Source: Gammaproteobacteria bacterium
GTDB taxonomy: Bacteria > Pseudomonadota > Gammaproteobacteria > Steroidobacterales > Steroidobacteraceae
Assembly: GCA_025358295.1 (NCBI GenBank)
Contig: JANYJY010000029.1
Span: forward strand, 52,832-116,831
Length of the DNA: 64,000 nt
Direction: 5' to 3'
Notes under the pieces: model-generated
The model's input: the letters and a program-made list of their open reading frames with translations, nothing else
What the model was told of the DNA's origin: nothing
Database searches by the model: none
Part shown: positions 16,866-25,878 of the stretch, piece by piece
Layout of the letters: every line of letters starts with the position of its first letter
Position numbering within the stretch: position 1 is the first letter of the stretch
Made by a program: the position numbers and the translations under genes

Positions 16866-18062
16866 TTAAACCTTGGAGCCGGGGCCGCTCACCCCGGAGG
16901 GCAGCAGGCTGGCCCGAGTCACCATGTGGGTCCCAAACCGGTCCCGGATGCCGTCAATCGCCGAGTCCAAACGGGAAACCTGCGCAGAATCCTCATCGAA
17001 TAAATCCCGCTGAGGAAGAGTTTGCAAGTCGCTGACTCCGACACCCAAAAGCCGCACCGCTGCATCGGGCTGGGTGCTCAGCCATTGCTCGAGTAGGGTG
17101 TTTGCGACCGCCGAGATGATGGCCGTATTCTGGGTGGGCGGATCAAGGGTGCGCTGGCGCGAGTAAGTGGTGAAATCGGCGCGGCGTATTTTGACGTTGA
17201 CGCAACCGGCGGCGAGTTCTTGAGATCGCAGGCGCGAGGCGGCTCTATCCGCCAGATGCAGCAACTGCACGGTGAGTGCCGCCGCCCCCCGGATATCTCT
17301 GGCATAGGTCTCCTCGGCACTGATCGATTTCTCCTCGCGATTCGGCTCGACCGGCCGATTGTCGAGGCCGGACGCCCGGTCACGCATCGACTTGCCGTGT
17401 TTGCCGAAGACTCGCCACAGCACTTCTTCATTGGCTTGGCGCAAGTCACCGAAGCTGCGAATTCCGGCCGCATGCACCGCCGGCAGCGTTCTGGGGCCGA
17501 CGCCGAACAACTTCTCGATCGGCAGTACATCCAAGACGTCGCGCAGATTGTCCGGGCCGATGCGGCACATGCCGTCGGGCTTGTTCAGGTCGGAAGCTAT
17601 TTTCGCCAGTAGTTTGTTGGAGGCGATCCCCACTGAGGCGGTGAGGCCGATTCGCCCGGCTATGCGGCGGCGGATCTCGCCGCCGATCGATTCCGCACTG
17701 CCCAAGAGTTGCTGACTCGACGTGACATCCAGGAATGCCTCGTCCAAGGACAGGCCCTCCACCAGCGGCGTGAATTCTCGAAAAATTCCGAATACCAGTG
17801 CAGAGACCTCTTTGTAGCGCGCCATCCGTGGTTGCACGCAGACGGCGTCGGGACAACGGCGTAATGCCTCGTTCATGGGCATGGCCGAATGCACGCCGAA
17901 GCGCCGCACCACGTAGTTCGCTGCGGCGACCACGCCGCGCCCGCTGGTGCCTCCGACGATCAGCGGTTTGCCCTTGAGTTCCGGGCGATCCCGTTCTTCG
18001 ACGGACGCATAGAATGCATCCATATCGATGTGCAGAATCGCGCGGGCGTCATTACGCCGCAT
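16866..18062 (-). CDS. dinB: DNA polymerase IV (Y-family, DinB)
   Basis: A 398-aa translesion DNA polymerase. Catalytic carboxylates are seen in HIDMDAFYASVE (D13) and LSLDEAFLDV (D107-E108). Other Y-family signatures are the YVVRRFGVHSAMP segment, GIASNKLLAKIASD, KLFGVGPRT and the little-finger domain after residue 240. I start at MRRNDARAILHIDMD because an upstream extension would run into the DUF4399 gene, whose TGA ends 1 nt before this ATG. A canonical C-terminal beta-clamp-binding peptide is not obvious; the tail ends GVSGPGSKV, and an internal QRDLFD-type motif near residue 355 could serve. No SOS box is visible upstream, as expected for an internal operon gene. Confidence 0.95.
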   Translation of the reverse strand: MRRNDARAILHIDMDAFYASVEERDRPELKGKPLIVGGTSGRGVVAAANYVVRRFGVHSAMPMNEALRRCPDAVCVQPRMARYKEVSALVFGIFREFTPLVEGLSLDEAFLDVTSSQQLLGSAESIGGEIRRRIAGRIGLTASVGIASNKLLAKIASDLNKPDGMCRIGPDNLRDVLDVLPIEKLFGVGPRTLPAVHAAGIRSFGDLRQANEEVLWRVFGKHGKSMRDRASGLDNRPVEPNREEKSISAEETYARDIRGAAALTVQLLHLADRAASRLRSQELAAGCVNVKIRRADFTTYSRQRTLDPPTQNTAIISAVANTLLEQWLSTQPDAAVRLLGVGVSDLQTLPQRDLFDEDSAQVSRLDSAIDGIRDRFGTHMVTRASLLPSGVSGPGSKV

Positions 18063-18063
18063 C

Positions 18064-18486
18064 TCATTCCACGGTGATGGTGATTTTTTTCGAGTGTAAG
18101 GGCGGGTCGAAGGACTGGTGCAGGTAGTCTGCAAACACGATTTCCAGCGTGTGCTTGCCGGGGCTCAAGGTCAGCGTGGTTTCGGTCTGCCCCTTGCCGA
18201 AGTGCAGGATCTTGTCCGTCGCCGGAAGCGGTGCATCCAGCTTGAGCTCAGTGATGTCCGTATCGACCAAAAGATGATGGTGCCCGCTATTGTCGAACTT
18301 GACGCCCGCCGGAGCGACGCCCATGCCCTTTAATCCAAATTGCACCGTCACCGGCCCATGCACGCTGGCGCCGTTCTTCGGCGCTATGAAGTACACCTCA
18401 GCAGTTGCGGGGGGCGACGAGCGTTCCTGCGCCACGCCAACGGCTGCAATCAATGCGAAGCTCAGCGCAAGCAATAAGCGATTCAT
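18064..18486 (-). CDS. DUF4399 domain exported protein
   Basis: A 140-aa secreted protein. The signal peptide is MNRLLLALSFALIAAVGVAQ. The mature part matches DUF4399: VYFIAPKNGASV, GHHHLLVD, ILHFGKGQTE and LSPGKHTLEIVFAD. The GHHHL motif with neighbouring Asp could bind metal, but this is inference. The start is chosen at the second of two close ATGs, because AAGGAG abuts the first and lies 6 nt before the second. It ends 1 nt before dinB. Confidence 0.88.
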   Translation of the reverse strand: MNRLLLALSFALIAAVGVAQERSSPPATAEVYFIAPKNGASVHGPVTVQFGLKGMGVAPAGVKFDNSGHHHLLVDTDITELKLDAPLPATDKILHFGKGQTETTLTLSPGKHTLEIVFADYLHQSFDPPLHSKKITITVE

Positions 18487-18523
18487 GTTCATCTCCTTGG
18501 GAAGGGGGGAAACCCGACTCATC

Positions 18524-19429
18524 TTACATCTGCAAAGCGGCATACACGAACACGCCGAGCAGAGTGACGTTCAACACCACAAAATACACCGCAAAAAGTG
18601 CGCATGCTTTGAAGAAAGTGCGCGTCCAGCTACGGCCGAAGACCTGCCGCATGGCGATCACCGTGTAAACCGGCAGAACCCACAGCAACAGTGTTGCAAG
18701 CCCTGCCGCCTTCGCTAAAAACGGCCACGTCTCGCCGGCGTCGTTCGACAATACCACCACAGTTATCACTGAAAAGAAAAACGCGTGCACGTGAAGGAAA
18801 AACAACAGATGTTCCGCATACCGATGCCGCGGCCGCCAGTACATCAACATATGCAGAAACGCGACCAAGGGCAGAAAAATGAACATGGCCCTTGGCATGG
18901 TCGCGATGGCCAGGTGTAATAAATTGGCACCGTCATCGCGGCGTATTTCGGAGCAGATGTGTTGCGCGCGCGGACTCCAGTCCTGTCGCAGCCAGGTGAA
19001 GTTTACGCTTGCGCAGGTGGCCTCGGCCGACCCAACCTGCGCCGTCGAACGGTCGAATTTCACGAAGTTGGCGTGGCTGTTGGAAAGCGATGCAACCAGA
19101 AAAAACAAGATGCTCAATACCAGGTACAGGCGAAACGGCGGTAGGTAGGCGGCGCGCCGCCCGACGACGAACTCCCGGGTCAGCTGTCCGGGCTTGAACC
19201 AGAGTAGATACAGCGTCCGCCACAACCGAGAATCCGAGTGAGTAACGCCCTCCAGTGCCTCGTGCATCAATTCCCGGGTGCTCGGTACATGAACATCGGC
19301 CGCCTGGCTGCAGTTGGCGCAATAACGTCCGGTCAGCAGGGTGCCGCAGTTGCGGCATGAGCCGGCCGTCCCGGCGCCGATGGGAGGAGGGAGTTGCGGC
19401 GTGCGCGGCGGCGCTGATTCCGACTTCAT
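18524..19429 (-). CDS. DUF3667 domain membrane protein with zinc-ribbon start
   Basis: A 301-aa membrane protein. The N-terminus has a C4 zinc-ribbon-like pair, CRNCG and CANCS (residues 25-40), followed by the DUF3667 signature (THSDSRLWRTLYLLWFKPG, LTREFVVGRR, YLPPFRLYLVLS). About five membrane helices follow, interrupted by a periplasmic loop with two cysteines (residues 120-170). Function unknown. Its ATG overlaps the fadE stop as ATGA (19426-19429), so it is probably translated with fadE. Confidence 0.85.
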   Translation of the reverse strand: MKSESAPPRTPQLPPPIGAGTAGSCRNCGTLLTGRYCANCSQAADVHVPSTRELMHEALEGVTHSDSRLWRTLYLLWFKPGQLTREFVVGRRAAYLPPFRLYLVLSILFFLVASLSNSHANFVKFDRSTAQVGSAEATCASVNFTWLRQDWSPRAQHICSEIRRDDGANLLHLAIATMPRAMFIFLPLVAFLHMLMYWRPRHRYAEHLLFFLHVHAFFFSVITVVVLSNDAGETWPFLAKAAGLATLLLWVLPVYTVIAMRQVFGRSWTRTFFKACALFAVYFVVLNVTLLGVFVYAALQM

Positions 19430-21897
19430 GAATTCACGCCGGTACCGGCACGCAATTCATGCGGCGCGAAGTCATCCACATTGATGAGTTCCGAGACCTT
19501 GGAATCGTAATCACGCAGTGTGGCTGCTTCGGCCTCTGTCACTATACCGAGTTGCATGGCTTGAGAAATCTGTCCAGGCAGATCCAACGCCGTAATGCGG
19601 CCGGTCTTTACGCCATCGACTCTTATGCGCTTATCGAGCGATTCGGCTGCGGCCGACAGAAGCAAGGCCTCTTGCAGCAGGCCAAGCGGATTGTTCGGCG
19701 CCCGAGTCTTGTAAATATACTGACTCATCCTTTCCCGCGACGCCGTCGGGTTCATGATCAGATCGACGATACTTCGTCCCAGGCGATCGCTCGGGGGAAA
19801 GTAAGTGAGTCCACGCGGAAAGATGAGCAGGCGCATCAATGCCGCCAATGGGCGGTTCGGAAAATTGCGCAGGAACAGATGCAATTGCTCCTGAGCCTGG
19901 TACAGAAGGCTGCGGCAGGCCCACTCAACCAAGGGCATATCCTCCGCCGGTCGGCCTTGATTCTCGTGATGCTTCAATACCATCGAAGCCAGGTACATCG
20001 CCGACAGCACATCGCCCAAGCGCGCCGACAAGCTTTCCTTCTTTTTCAAATAGCCGCCGAGCGCCAGCATGGCGATGTCGGTGGCCAGAGCAAATGATGC
20101 GCTGTACCGGTTCACGTGCTGAAAGTACCGTGTGCCGGGTCCCACCTTTGGAACCCGCGTGAAGCGCGCCAGCGTGAATGCCATGACGAGCGAACGGGCA
20201 GCATTGGAAATCGCAAATCCCACGTGACCCATGAGCGCCTTGTCAAACGCGGCGATGCCGGCTTCGCGGTCCGGATTCCGCGCCGCATTCATTTCGCGCA
20301 GCACGTAAGGATGACAGCGCACCGCGCCTTGGCCGAAAATAATTAGGCTGCGGGTCAGAATGTTGGCCCCCTCCACGGTAATGGCGACCGGCACTATTTG
20401 GTAGCCGCGGCCGAGGTAGTTCTTGGGTCCCAGGCAAATACCCTTGCCGCCATGCACATCCATCGCATCGTTGGCGATCATCCGGCCGAATTCGGTGGCG
20501 TGATACTTCAGCATGGCGGACGGCACCGATGGCCTTTCGCCACCGTCGATCGCGCCCGCCGTGACCGAGCGCGCCGCGTCCATAATGTAGGTTCGCGCGG
20601 CCATGCGCGCCAAGACTTGTTCAATGCCCTCGAAGCGGCCGATGGGCATGTTGAACTGACGGCGAATTCGCGCGTACGCGGCCGACGCATACACCGCGGC
20701 CTGCGCGCCACCGGTGGCGCTGGAGGGCAGGGAAATGCAACGCCCCACCGACAGTTGCTCGACCAGCATGCGCCACCCTTGGCCTGCCATGCCGAAACCG
20801 CCGATGATGGCGTCGACGGGAACGAACACGTCGACACCCTGAATCGGTCCGTTCTGGAACGGCACATTCAATGGGAAATGTCGCCGGCCGATGCTGACTC
20901 CGGGAGTATCGCGCGGGATCAGTGCGCAAGTGATGCCTAAATCCGTGCGATCGCCCATGAGCGCTTCGGGGTCGAACAGCCGGAAGGCCAGCCCGACCAC
21001 GGTGGCGACCGGCGCCAGGGTGATATAGCGCTTCGAGAAATTGAGTTTGATGCCGACAATTTCCGAACCCTGCCACAGGCCCTTGCAAATGACACCGGTG
21101 TCGGGAATGGATGCTGCATCGGATCCCGCGCGGGGTCCGGTGAGCGCGAAACAAGGCACCTCCTCGCCTCGCGCAAGGCGCGGCAAAAAGTGATTCTTCT
21201 GCGCATCGGTGCCGTAGTGCAACAGCAGCTCGGCCGGACCCAAGGAATTGGGGACGGCAATCGTCGATGAGGCGGTGGTCGAGCGCGAGGCGATCTTGAT
21301 CAGCACGCAGGAATGCGCATACGCCGAAAATTCCAGCCCGCCGTAACTTCGTGGGATGATCATGGCGAAGAAGCCCTTCGATTTGATGAAGGACCATACC
21401 TCGGGCGGCAGATCGGCGCGGACATGCGTGATGTCCCAATCGTCGAGCATTGCGCAAAGCTCTTCGCAGGGACCGTCGATAAAGGCCTGTTCAGCCGTAG
21501 TGAGCACCGGCACCTTTGCCGACATGAGTTTTTGCCAGTTGGGACCGCCGGTAAATAGCTCCCCGTCCCACCACACCGTCCCGGCGTCCAATGCTTCGCG
21601 CTCGGTCGCGGACATCGACGGCAGCAGCTTGCGATAACTCCTCAGGAAAGGACGGGTGACGGCGCGCAAGCGCAAAGGACGGATGTTCAGCGCAATCAAC
21701 AGCGCATACGGAATGGAGACGCCGATTTTCCACCAAACCTGAGCGCCGCCGAAGTTCCAGTAGACGAGGAGCAGCAAGCCGATGACGGCCGAACTCAGGG
21801 CAAGGCCCGCCCGGCGATACGCAAGGATCAGGATGGCCCCCAGGAATAGCAGTGGCCACGCAAGGAAAACACCCGCGGCCATTGCTACTTCATTCAT
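19426..21897 (-). CDS. fadE: Acyl-CoA dehydrogenase FadE, long-chain
   Basis: An 823-aa flavoenzyme for the first step of fatty-acid beta-oxidation, matching the length of E. coli FadE (814 aa). The N-terminus has two membrane helices (residues 8-65). The acyl-CoA dehydrogenase core follows (about 80-490), with FAKIMP-like segments FFAMIIPRSYGGLEFS, CFALTGPRAGSDA, the flavin region GRCISLPSSATG and MDVHGGKGICLG. A C-terminal DUF1974 domain covers about 500-800. Downstream DUF3667 overlaps by 4 bp and mdh lies 12 bp upstream, so beta-oxidation and a TCA enzyme are on one strand run, which makes metabolic sense. No FadR-type operator was recognised. Confidence 0.95.
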   Translation of the reverse strand: MNEVAMAAGVFLAWPLLFLGAILILAYRRAGLALSSAVIGLLLLVYWNFGGAQVWWKIGVSIPYALLIALNIRPLRLRAVTRPFLRSYRKLLPSMSATEREALDAGTVWWDGELFTGGPNWQKLMSAKVPVLTTAEQAFIDGPCEELCAMLDDWDITHVRADLPPEVWSFIKSKGFFAMIIPRSYGGLEFSAYAHSCVLIKIASRSTTASSTIAVPNSLGPAELLLHYGTDAQKNHFLPRLARGEEVPCFALTGPRAGSDAASIPDTGVICKGLWQGSEIVGIKLNFSKRYITLAPVATVVGLAFRLFDPEALMGDRTDLGITCALIPRDTPGVSIGRRHFPLNVPFQNGPIQGVDVFVPVDAIIGGFGMAGQGWRMLVEQLSVGRCISLPSSATGGAQAAVYASAAYARIRRQFNMPIGRFEGIEQVLARMAARTYIMDAARSVTAGAIDGGERPSVPSAMLKYHATEFGRMIANDAMDVHGGKGICLGPKNYLGRGYQIVPVAITVEGANILTRSLIIFGQGAVRCHPYVLREMNAARNPDREAGIAAFDKALMGHVGFAISNAARSLVMAFTLARFTRVPKVGPGTRYFQHVNRYSASFALATDIAMLALGGYLKKKESLSARLGDVLSAMYLASMVLKHHENQGRPAEDMPLVEWACRSLLYQAQEQLHLFLRNFPNRPLAALMRLLIFPRGLTYFPPSDRLGRSIVDLIMNPTASRERMSQYIYKTRAPNNPLGLLQEALLLSAAAESLDKRIRVDGVKTGRITALDLPGQISQAMQLGIVTEAEAATLRDYDSKVSELINVDDFAPHELRAGTGVNS

Positions 21898-21909
21898 GGG
21901 GGCCCGCCT

Positions 21910-22887
21910 TCAGATCAAATCTTTTACACCATCGCGTTCTTCCAACAATTCACGGTGTGTCGCCAGCATCTTCTCGCGGCTGAAATCGCTGATGCTAAGT
22001 CCCTGCACGATGCTGTATTCACCGTTCTTGCACGTGACCGGATAGGAATAAATCACGCCTTCGGGTATTCCGTAGCTGCCATCCGAAGCAACCGCCATGC
22101 TGACCCAATCGCCCGCGGGTGTGCCGAGCATCCAATCGTGAATGTGATCGAGGGCAGCCGCGCCGGCCGAAGCGGCGGAGGATGTGCCGCGCGCCTTGAT
22201 AATGGCGGCACCGCGTTGTTGCACGCTTGGAATATAGGTGTCTTTGAACCAACCCGCATCGACTACGGACAGCGCCGCACGGCCCGCAACCGTTGCGTGA
22301 TGCAGATCAGGATATTGGGTTGCCGAATGGTTTCCCCAAATGATGACCTTTTTGACGTCCGCCAGGGACGCTCCGCTCTTCTCGGTCAGCTGCGCCAGTC
22401 CGCGGTTGTGGTCCAATCGAGTCATTGCTGTAAAGCGGTTTGCCGGCAGCGAGGGAGCATTGCGTTGTGCGATCAGGGCATTGGTGTTCGCGGGATTGCC
22501 GACCACCAACACGCGCACATCACGGCTGGCGACCGCGTCCAATGCTTTTCCCTGGGCCGAGAAAATCTTGGCATTTTCCAGCAACAGATCCTTGCGTTCC
22601 ATGCCGGGCCCGCGCGGCCGCGCTCCTACCAGCATGCCGAAATTGCAATCCTTGAAGGCGATGCCGGCGTCGCTGGTTGCAGCCACTGTGTTCAGTGTGG
22701 GGAATGCGCAATCATTCAGTTCCATCACCACACCTTGAACTGCCGCGCTCGCCGCTGGTATCTCCAGCAGATTCAAGTTGATCGGCTGGTCGGCGCCCAG
22801 CATCTGGCCCGAGGCGACGCGAAACGCAAGCGCGTAGCCGATATTTCCGGCCGCTCCGGTGATGGTGACTGTGACTGGCTTCTTCAT
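21910..22887 (-). CDS. mdh: Malate dehydrogenase, NAD-dependent (LDH-like cytosolic type)
   Basis: A 325-aa TCA-cycle enzyme interconverting malate and oxaloacetate. It shows the dinucleotide-binding [13 protein letters not shown], the substrate arginine loop [26 protein letters not shown], the [11 protein letters not shown] segment and the catalytic His in [13 protein letters not shown]. Length and motifs match the 325-330-aa MDH group rather than the shorter E. coli type. The ATG at 22887 is preceded by GGGAG with a 6-nt spacer, better than a TTG 18 nt earlier. It heads the run mdh-fadE-DUF3667; the promoter must lie in the gene-poor gap upstream. Confidence 0.95.
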   Translation of the reverse strand: MKKPVTVTITGAAGNIGYALAFRVASGQMLGADQPINLNLLEIPAASAAVQGVVMELNDCAFPTLNTVAATSDAGIAFKDCNFGMLVGARPRGPGMERKDLLLENAKIFSAQGKALDAVASRDVRVLVVGNPANTNALIAQRNAPSLPANRFTAMTRLDHNRGLAQLTEKSGASLADVKKVIIWGNHSATQYPDLHHATVAGRAALSVVDAGWFKDTYIPSVQQRGAAIIKARGTSSAASAGAAALDHIHDWMLGTPAGDWVSMAVASDGSYGIPEGVIYSYPVTCKNGEYSIVQGLSISDFSREKMLATHRELLEERDGVKDLI

Positions 22888-23155
22888 GACTGACTCCCGG
22901 CGCAAAAGCAGGTGATGTTAGCCTAAATCGCCACTACCCGGGCGTAGCCCCAGCGCCGGATATCGGCTTCGACGGTCGAGGTTGGGTGCACACCCAATGC
23001 TGCAAGCAGTACCGATTGTTGTTCGATGAATTCTGCCACTCGATCGGGACGCTGGTTCCGAGTGATCCGCTCGCACGCCGCGGCGCATCTTCAAATTGCT
23101 GCGGTTAAAAATCATTCGCGCGGTTGCGCGATATAAAGCAAATAAGTCGCGAATT

Positions 23156-23371
23156 TCACGCGCGCCTCGGCGCGTGTTCCGCGGCCGCTGCGCCATTGCG
23201 CACTTGCCGCTGCAGATAGCGACACAGGGGACCCTTACATGGCGCGTAGAGAGTTGAAAACGCGGCGTCACAGTCCCGATATCGCGCGGTCTGGCCTGCG
23301 TCCTCGTCCGACAACCCCATGCCGCAAGCATACGCGCGGGGGAGGTATTCATCGGTTATGTTGCGTCGCAA
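23156..23371 (-). pseudogene. Truncated ECF sigma factor N-terminal fragment
   Basis: A 71-codon frame whose middle (about codons 28-60) reads ARYRDCDAAF, STLYAPCKGPLCRYLQRQVRN. This closely resembles the start of sigma-70 region 2 in ECF factors (FETLYARHKGPLYRYLLRQ type). After NGAAAAE, where region 2 should continue with the core-binding ELFQDVW-type segment, the frame ends at a stop, and I find no region 4 in any nearby frame. Three cysteines replace usual residues. This looks like a decayed gene remnant; an intact sigma gene of a different lineage sits at 51076. Confidence 0.5.
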
Positions 23372-23414
23372 TATTTGGGCCTTTTGGCCTTGAAGAAAAT
23401 AATCACGTTGGTGC

Positions 23415-23438
23415 TTGCATGTAGCAGTGTTGTATGTA
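23415..23438 (+). promoter_or_regulatory. Direct repeat TTGYATGTA upstream of the 55-aa gene
   Basis: TTGCATGTA (23415-23423) and TTGTATGTA (23430-23438) are spaced 15 bp apart, followed by an AT-rich TAACTATATC that could be a -10 region. This lies 55-80 bp before the ATG at 23494. It may be an operator for the GntR regulator encoded downstream; that is inference only. Confidence 0.3.
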
Positions 23439-23493
23439 ACTATATCACCAAGTCACCGAAACACCTCGATGACGCACTTAACAGGAGACTTAC

Positions 23494-23661
23494 ATGAACA
23501 CTCAAATCTCGACAAAACTCGCCGCCCTTGCTGTTGCCCTGATGATGAACAGCCTGATCGTCGGTGGGGTCGCCTACTTGTTCAACACCCAGTCGCACCA
23601 GCATACGTCCATTGTATCGATCGCTCACACCCTGACGTCGACCATGAATGGCGCTGTCTGA
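23494..23661 (+). CDS. Small membrane or exported peptide, 55 aa
   Basis: A 55-aa frame with a strong ribosome site (CAGGAG, 7 nt before ATG). It begins MNTQISTKLAALAVALMMNS, continues with LIVGGVAYLF as one hydrophobic span (residues 9-30), and ends in a short polar tail rich in Thr, Ser and His. It could be an inner-membrane peptide or a secreted peptide. It is the first gene of a same-strand run with the GntR regulator (71 bp downstream) and the ABC pair, so it may be a target or partner of that system. I do not recognise a named family. Confidence that it is real rests on the ribosome site and on the coherent membrane segment. Confidence 0.7.
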   Translation: MNTQISTKLAALAVALMMNSLIVGGVAYLFNTQSHQHTSIVSIAHTLTSTMNGAV

Positions 23662-23732
23662 ACACCATTCGGATGAATGCGTTGCCTTAGACTACAGTGC
23701 TATCTAGCCACAACAGTAAATCGAGCGAGGAA

Positions 23733-24137
23733 ATGGACCCTAATTGGAACGACAACCAGCCAATCTATCGCCAGTTGCGCGATCGGATGGTAGCCCTCAT
23801 TTTAGAGGGCGCGCTCAGGGAGGGCGATCCATTGCCCTCCGTGCGGGCGGTTGCCGCCGATTATCGCCTCAACCCTCTGACCGTGCTCAAGGGCTATCAG
23901 CAACTGGTCGACGAACGCTTGGTCGAGAAGCGCCGCGGACGTGGCATGTACGTCAGCGAAGGCGCCCAACGACAGTTGCTGGCCGGAGAGCGGGAACGAT
24001 TCCTTAACGAAGAGTGGCCGCAGATTCTGGCGGTTATTCACCGGCTGGGGTTTTCGGCCCAGGAACTGTTCGCCCAAACGCCGGCGCTTACCCACCCGGC
24101 CCCGCCGCCTCGCGGCGGCGACACCAAAGAAGAATGA
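23733..24137 (+). CDS. GntR family transcriptional regulator, YtrA subfamily
   Basis: A 134-aa repressor-type regulator. The N-terminal winged helix (residues 8-75) has the GntR pattern PIYRQLRDRMVALI, LPSVRAVAADYRLNPLTV, KGYQQLVDERLVEKRRGRGMYV. The C-terminal part is too short for an effector-binding domain, which is the mark of YtrA-type members that control adjacent ABC transporters. The ATG at 23733 is used; an in-frame GTG at 23697 is less likely. Upstream, TAGACTA and TATCTA around 23688-23707 form an imperfect inverted repeat that might be its operator. Its stop overlaps a possible ATG of the ATPase frame (ATGA at 24134). Confidence 0.9.
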   Translation: MDPNWNDNQPIYRQLRDRMVALILEGALREGDPLPSVRAVAADYRLNPLTVLKGYQQLVDERLVEKRRGRGMYVSEGAQRQLLAGERERFLNEEWPQILAVIHRLGFSAQELFAQTPALTHPAPPPRGGDTKEE

Positions 24138-24145
24138 GAACCGCC

Positions 24146-25003
24146 ATGACCGCGCTCATCGAAGCTCGTGATCTGACCAAAAAGTATGGTACGCACGTTG
24201 CGTTGGATCGTGCCAATTTCTCCGTGCAAGCTGGACGAATCGTCGGCCTCATCGGGCCGAACGGTGCCGGCAAAACCAGCGCTCTGCGCGCCATCCTCGG
24301 CCTGACGGCCTATGAAGGGCACTTGCAGGTACTGGGCCGCGAACCAATGCGTCAGCGTACCGAACTCATGCAGGACACCAGCTTCATCGCCGATGTCGCG
24401 GTATTGCCGGCTTGGCTGCGGGTGGACCATGCCATCGACTTTGTCGCCGGCGTGCATCCGCGATTTCGCCGCGATCGGGCCACGTCGCTCCTCGCCAAGA
24501 CGCAGATCACCGGCAAGCGCCGGATGCGGGAGTTGTCCAAAGGCATGAAGACCCAGGTGCATTTGGCGCTGACCATGGCCATCGATGCCAAGCTGATGGT
24601 GCTCGACGAGCCCACCCTCGGCCTCGACATCCTTGCGCGAAGCGCGTTCTACGACGCTCTCGTCAACGATTACATGGACGAAACGCGAACCATATTGATC
24701 ACCACGCATCAGGTGGAGGAAGTGGAAAACCTGCTTACCGACGTGCTCTTCATCAACAAGGGCCGCATCGTCCTCGACTCTTCTCTCGACGATGTCGCGA
24801 CGCGTTATGCGGCGGTGGCAGTCGCCGGCGATCGTCTCGATGCAGCGCGCGCTGAGAAGCCGTTTTATGAACGCCGCATGCTGGGCAAGGTGGTGCTGTA
24901 CTACGAACAGCCCGACCTGCAGAAGCTCGCGGGTCTCGGAGAAGTACGCACGCCCAGCGTTGCCGACCTGTTCGTCGCCAAACTGTCCGGGGGTGCCGAA
25001 TGA
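24146..25003 (+). CDS. ABC transporter ATP-binding protein
   Basis: A 285-aa ATPase for an exporter whose permease is the next gene. Visible motifs are Walker A GPNGAGKTS, a degenerate signature LSKGMKTQ, Walker B LMVLDEPTLGLD and the switch His in TTHQVEEVE. The C-terminal 60 residues form an accessory domain. The LSKG form of the signature is typical of the YtrB/CcmA-like exporters paired with YtrA regulators. ATG 24146 is used; ATG 24134, which overlaps the gntR stop, would add four residues. The permease start overlaps this stop as ATGA. Confidence 0.92.
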   Translation: MTALIEARDLTKKYGTHVALDRANFSVQAGRIVGLIGPNGAGKTSALRAILGLTAYEGHLQVLGREPMRQRTELMQDTSFIADVAVLPAWLRVDHAIDFVAGVHPRFRRDRATSLLAKTQITGKRRMRELSKGMKTQVHLALTMAIDAKLMVLDEPTLGLDILARSAFYDALVNDYMDETRTILITTHQVEEVENLLTDVLFINKGRIVLDSSLDDVATRYAAVAVAGDRLDAARAEKPFYERRMLGKVVLYYEQPDLQKLAGLGEVRTPSVADLFVAKLSGGAE

Positions 25004-25872
25004 ACACCATGGTCTGGCTGGTCCGCAGGGAGTTTTGGGAAAATCGAGCGATCTGGATGATTCCGGCGGTGATCGGCGGATTCATGATCCTGGCCGCGCT
25101 GTTCGGCAATATCGAGCAGTTGACGATTCCTTCGCAATTTCCAAGTCGAGCCGTGGGCGAAATATTCATGGCCGCCGTGGGCGTGACCTTCTTCGCCGTC
25201 ATGACGATCTACTCGACCTGGTATCTGCTCGAATGTCTGTATGCCGATCGCAAGGACCGCAGCGTGCTGTTCTGGAAATCATTGCCTATCTCGGATGCGA
25301 TGACGGTAATCTCCAAGCTGGCAACAGGTCTGATTGTGCTTCCAGTGGTCTACTTCATTGCCGCCGATGTCACCACGCTGATCATGGCATTCATCCTCTC
25401 TGTGCGAGCCGGGTCTACCGTCGGCGCGGTATTGTGGCAGGCAGATCTTTGGCTGCAGCTGCAGGTATTGTGGGTCTACCTGATCGTGGCAACCGCCGTC
25501 TGGTACTTGCCCGTTGCCGGGTACTTGCTGGTCGTATCCGCCTGGGCCAAACGCGCTGTAATGCTGTGGTTGATACTGCCACCGATCGCGCTGCTTCTGG
25601 CCGAGAAATGGTTTCTCGGCACCCATGTGATCGCGGGACAGCTCGGTGAGCGTCTGTGGGGTGTGGGCAAGGCGTTTAATGTAGACCCGGGCGAAGGCTC
25701 TTGGGTGACCACGGCCGTCGACAACAACACGATACGGACCCCGGTGGACGTATGGAGTTTTCTCAATGTCTCTGGATTTCTGTCCAGTCTGGATACGTGG
25801 ATAGGCCTTGCAGTCGGCATTGCTCTGATCGGTTGCGCCATTCAGTTGCGCATGCGCCGCGCCGAGATCTAA
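25000..25872 (+). CDS. ABC transporter permease (ABC-2-like)
   Basis: A 290-aa inner-membrane protein with about six helices, beginning with the cytosolic RREFWENRAIW segment common in ABC-2-type permeases. A large loop between the last helices (residues 205-260) contains GEGSWVTTAVDNNT. It is translationally coupled to the ATPase (ATGA overlap) and makes with it a probable exporter of an unknown compound, perhaps an antimicrobial or envelope stress agent as for other YtrA-controlled systems. The DUF3187 gene follows 6 bp later. Confidence 0.85.
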   Translation: MNTMVWLVRREFWENRAIWMIPAVIGGFMILAALFGNIEQLTIPSQFPSRAVGEIFMAAVGVTFFAVMTIYSTWYLLECLYADRKDRSVLFWKSLPISDAMTVISKLATGLIVLPVVYFIAADVTTLIMAFILSVRAGSTVGAVLWQADLWLQLQVLWVYLIVATAVWYLPVAGYLLVVSAWAKRAVMLWLILPPIALLLAEKWFLGTHVIAGQLGERLWGVGKAFNVDPGEGSWVTTAVDNNTIRTPVDVWSFLNVSGFLSSLDTWIGLAVGIALIGCAIQLRMRRAEI

Positions 25873-25878
25873 GCCCGC

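Larger units (their letters stand above)
22926..23493. other. Gene-poor stretch with eroded coding remnants
   Basis: About 570 bp between mdh and the 55-aa peptide gene. On the minus strand it holds a fragment resembling the start of an ECF sigma factor (annotated separately). Next to mdh a short open frame ends at TAG 22923-22925; its last residues read VEADIRRWGYARVVAI, which looks protein-like but has no ATG and no ribosome site. The right end holds the putative promoter region of the 55-aa gene. I see no RNA gene in it. Confidence 0.5.

Noticed and set aside
22918..23352. A 144-codon minus-strand frame between mdh and the 55-aa gene
   Set aside because: Its translation is Arg-rich without domain character, and another frame over the same DNA carries the sigma-like fragment, so I treat it as chance.
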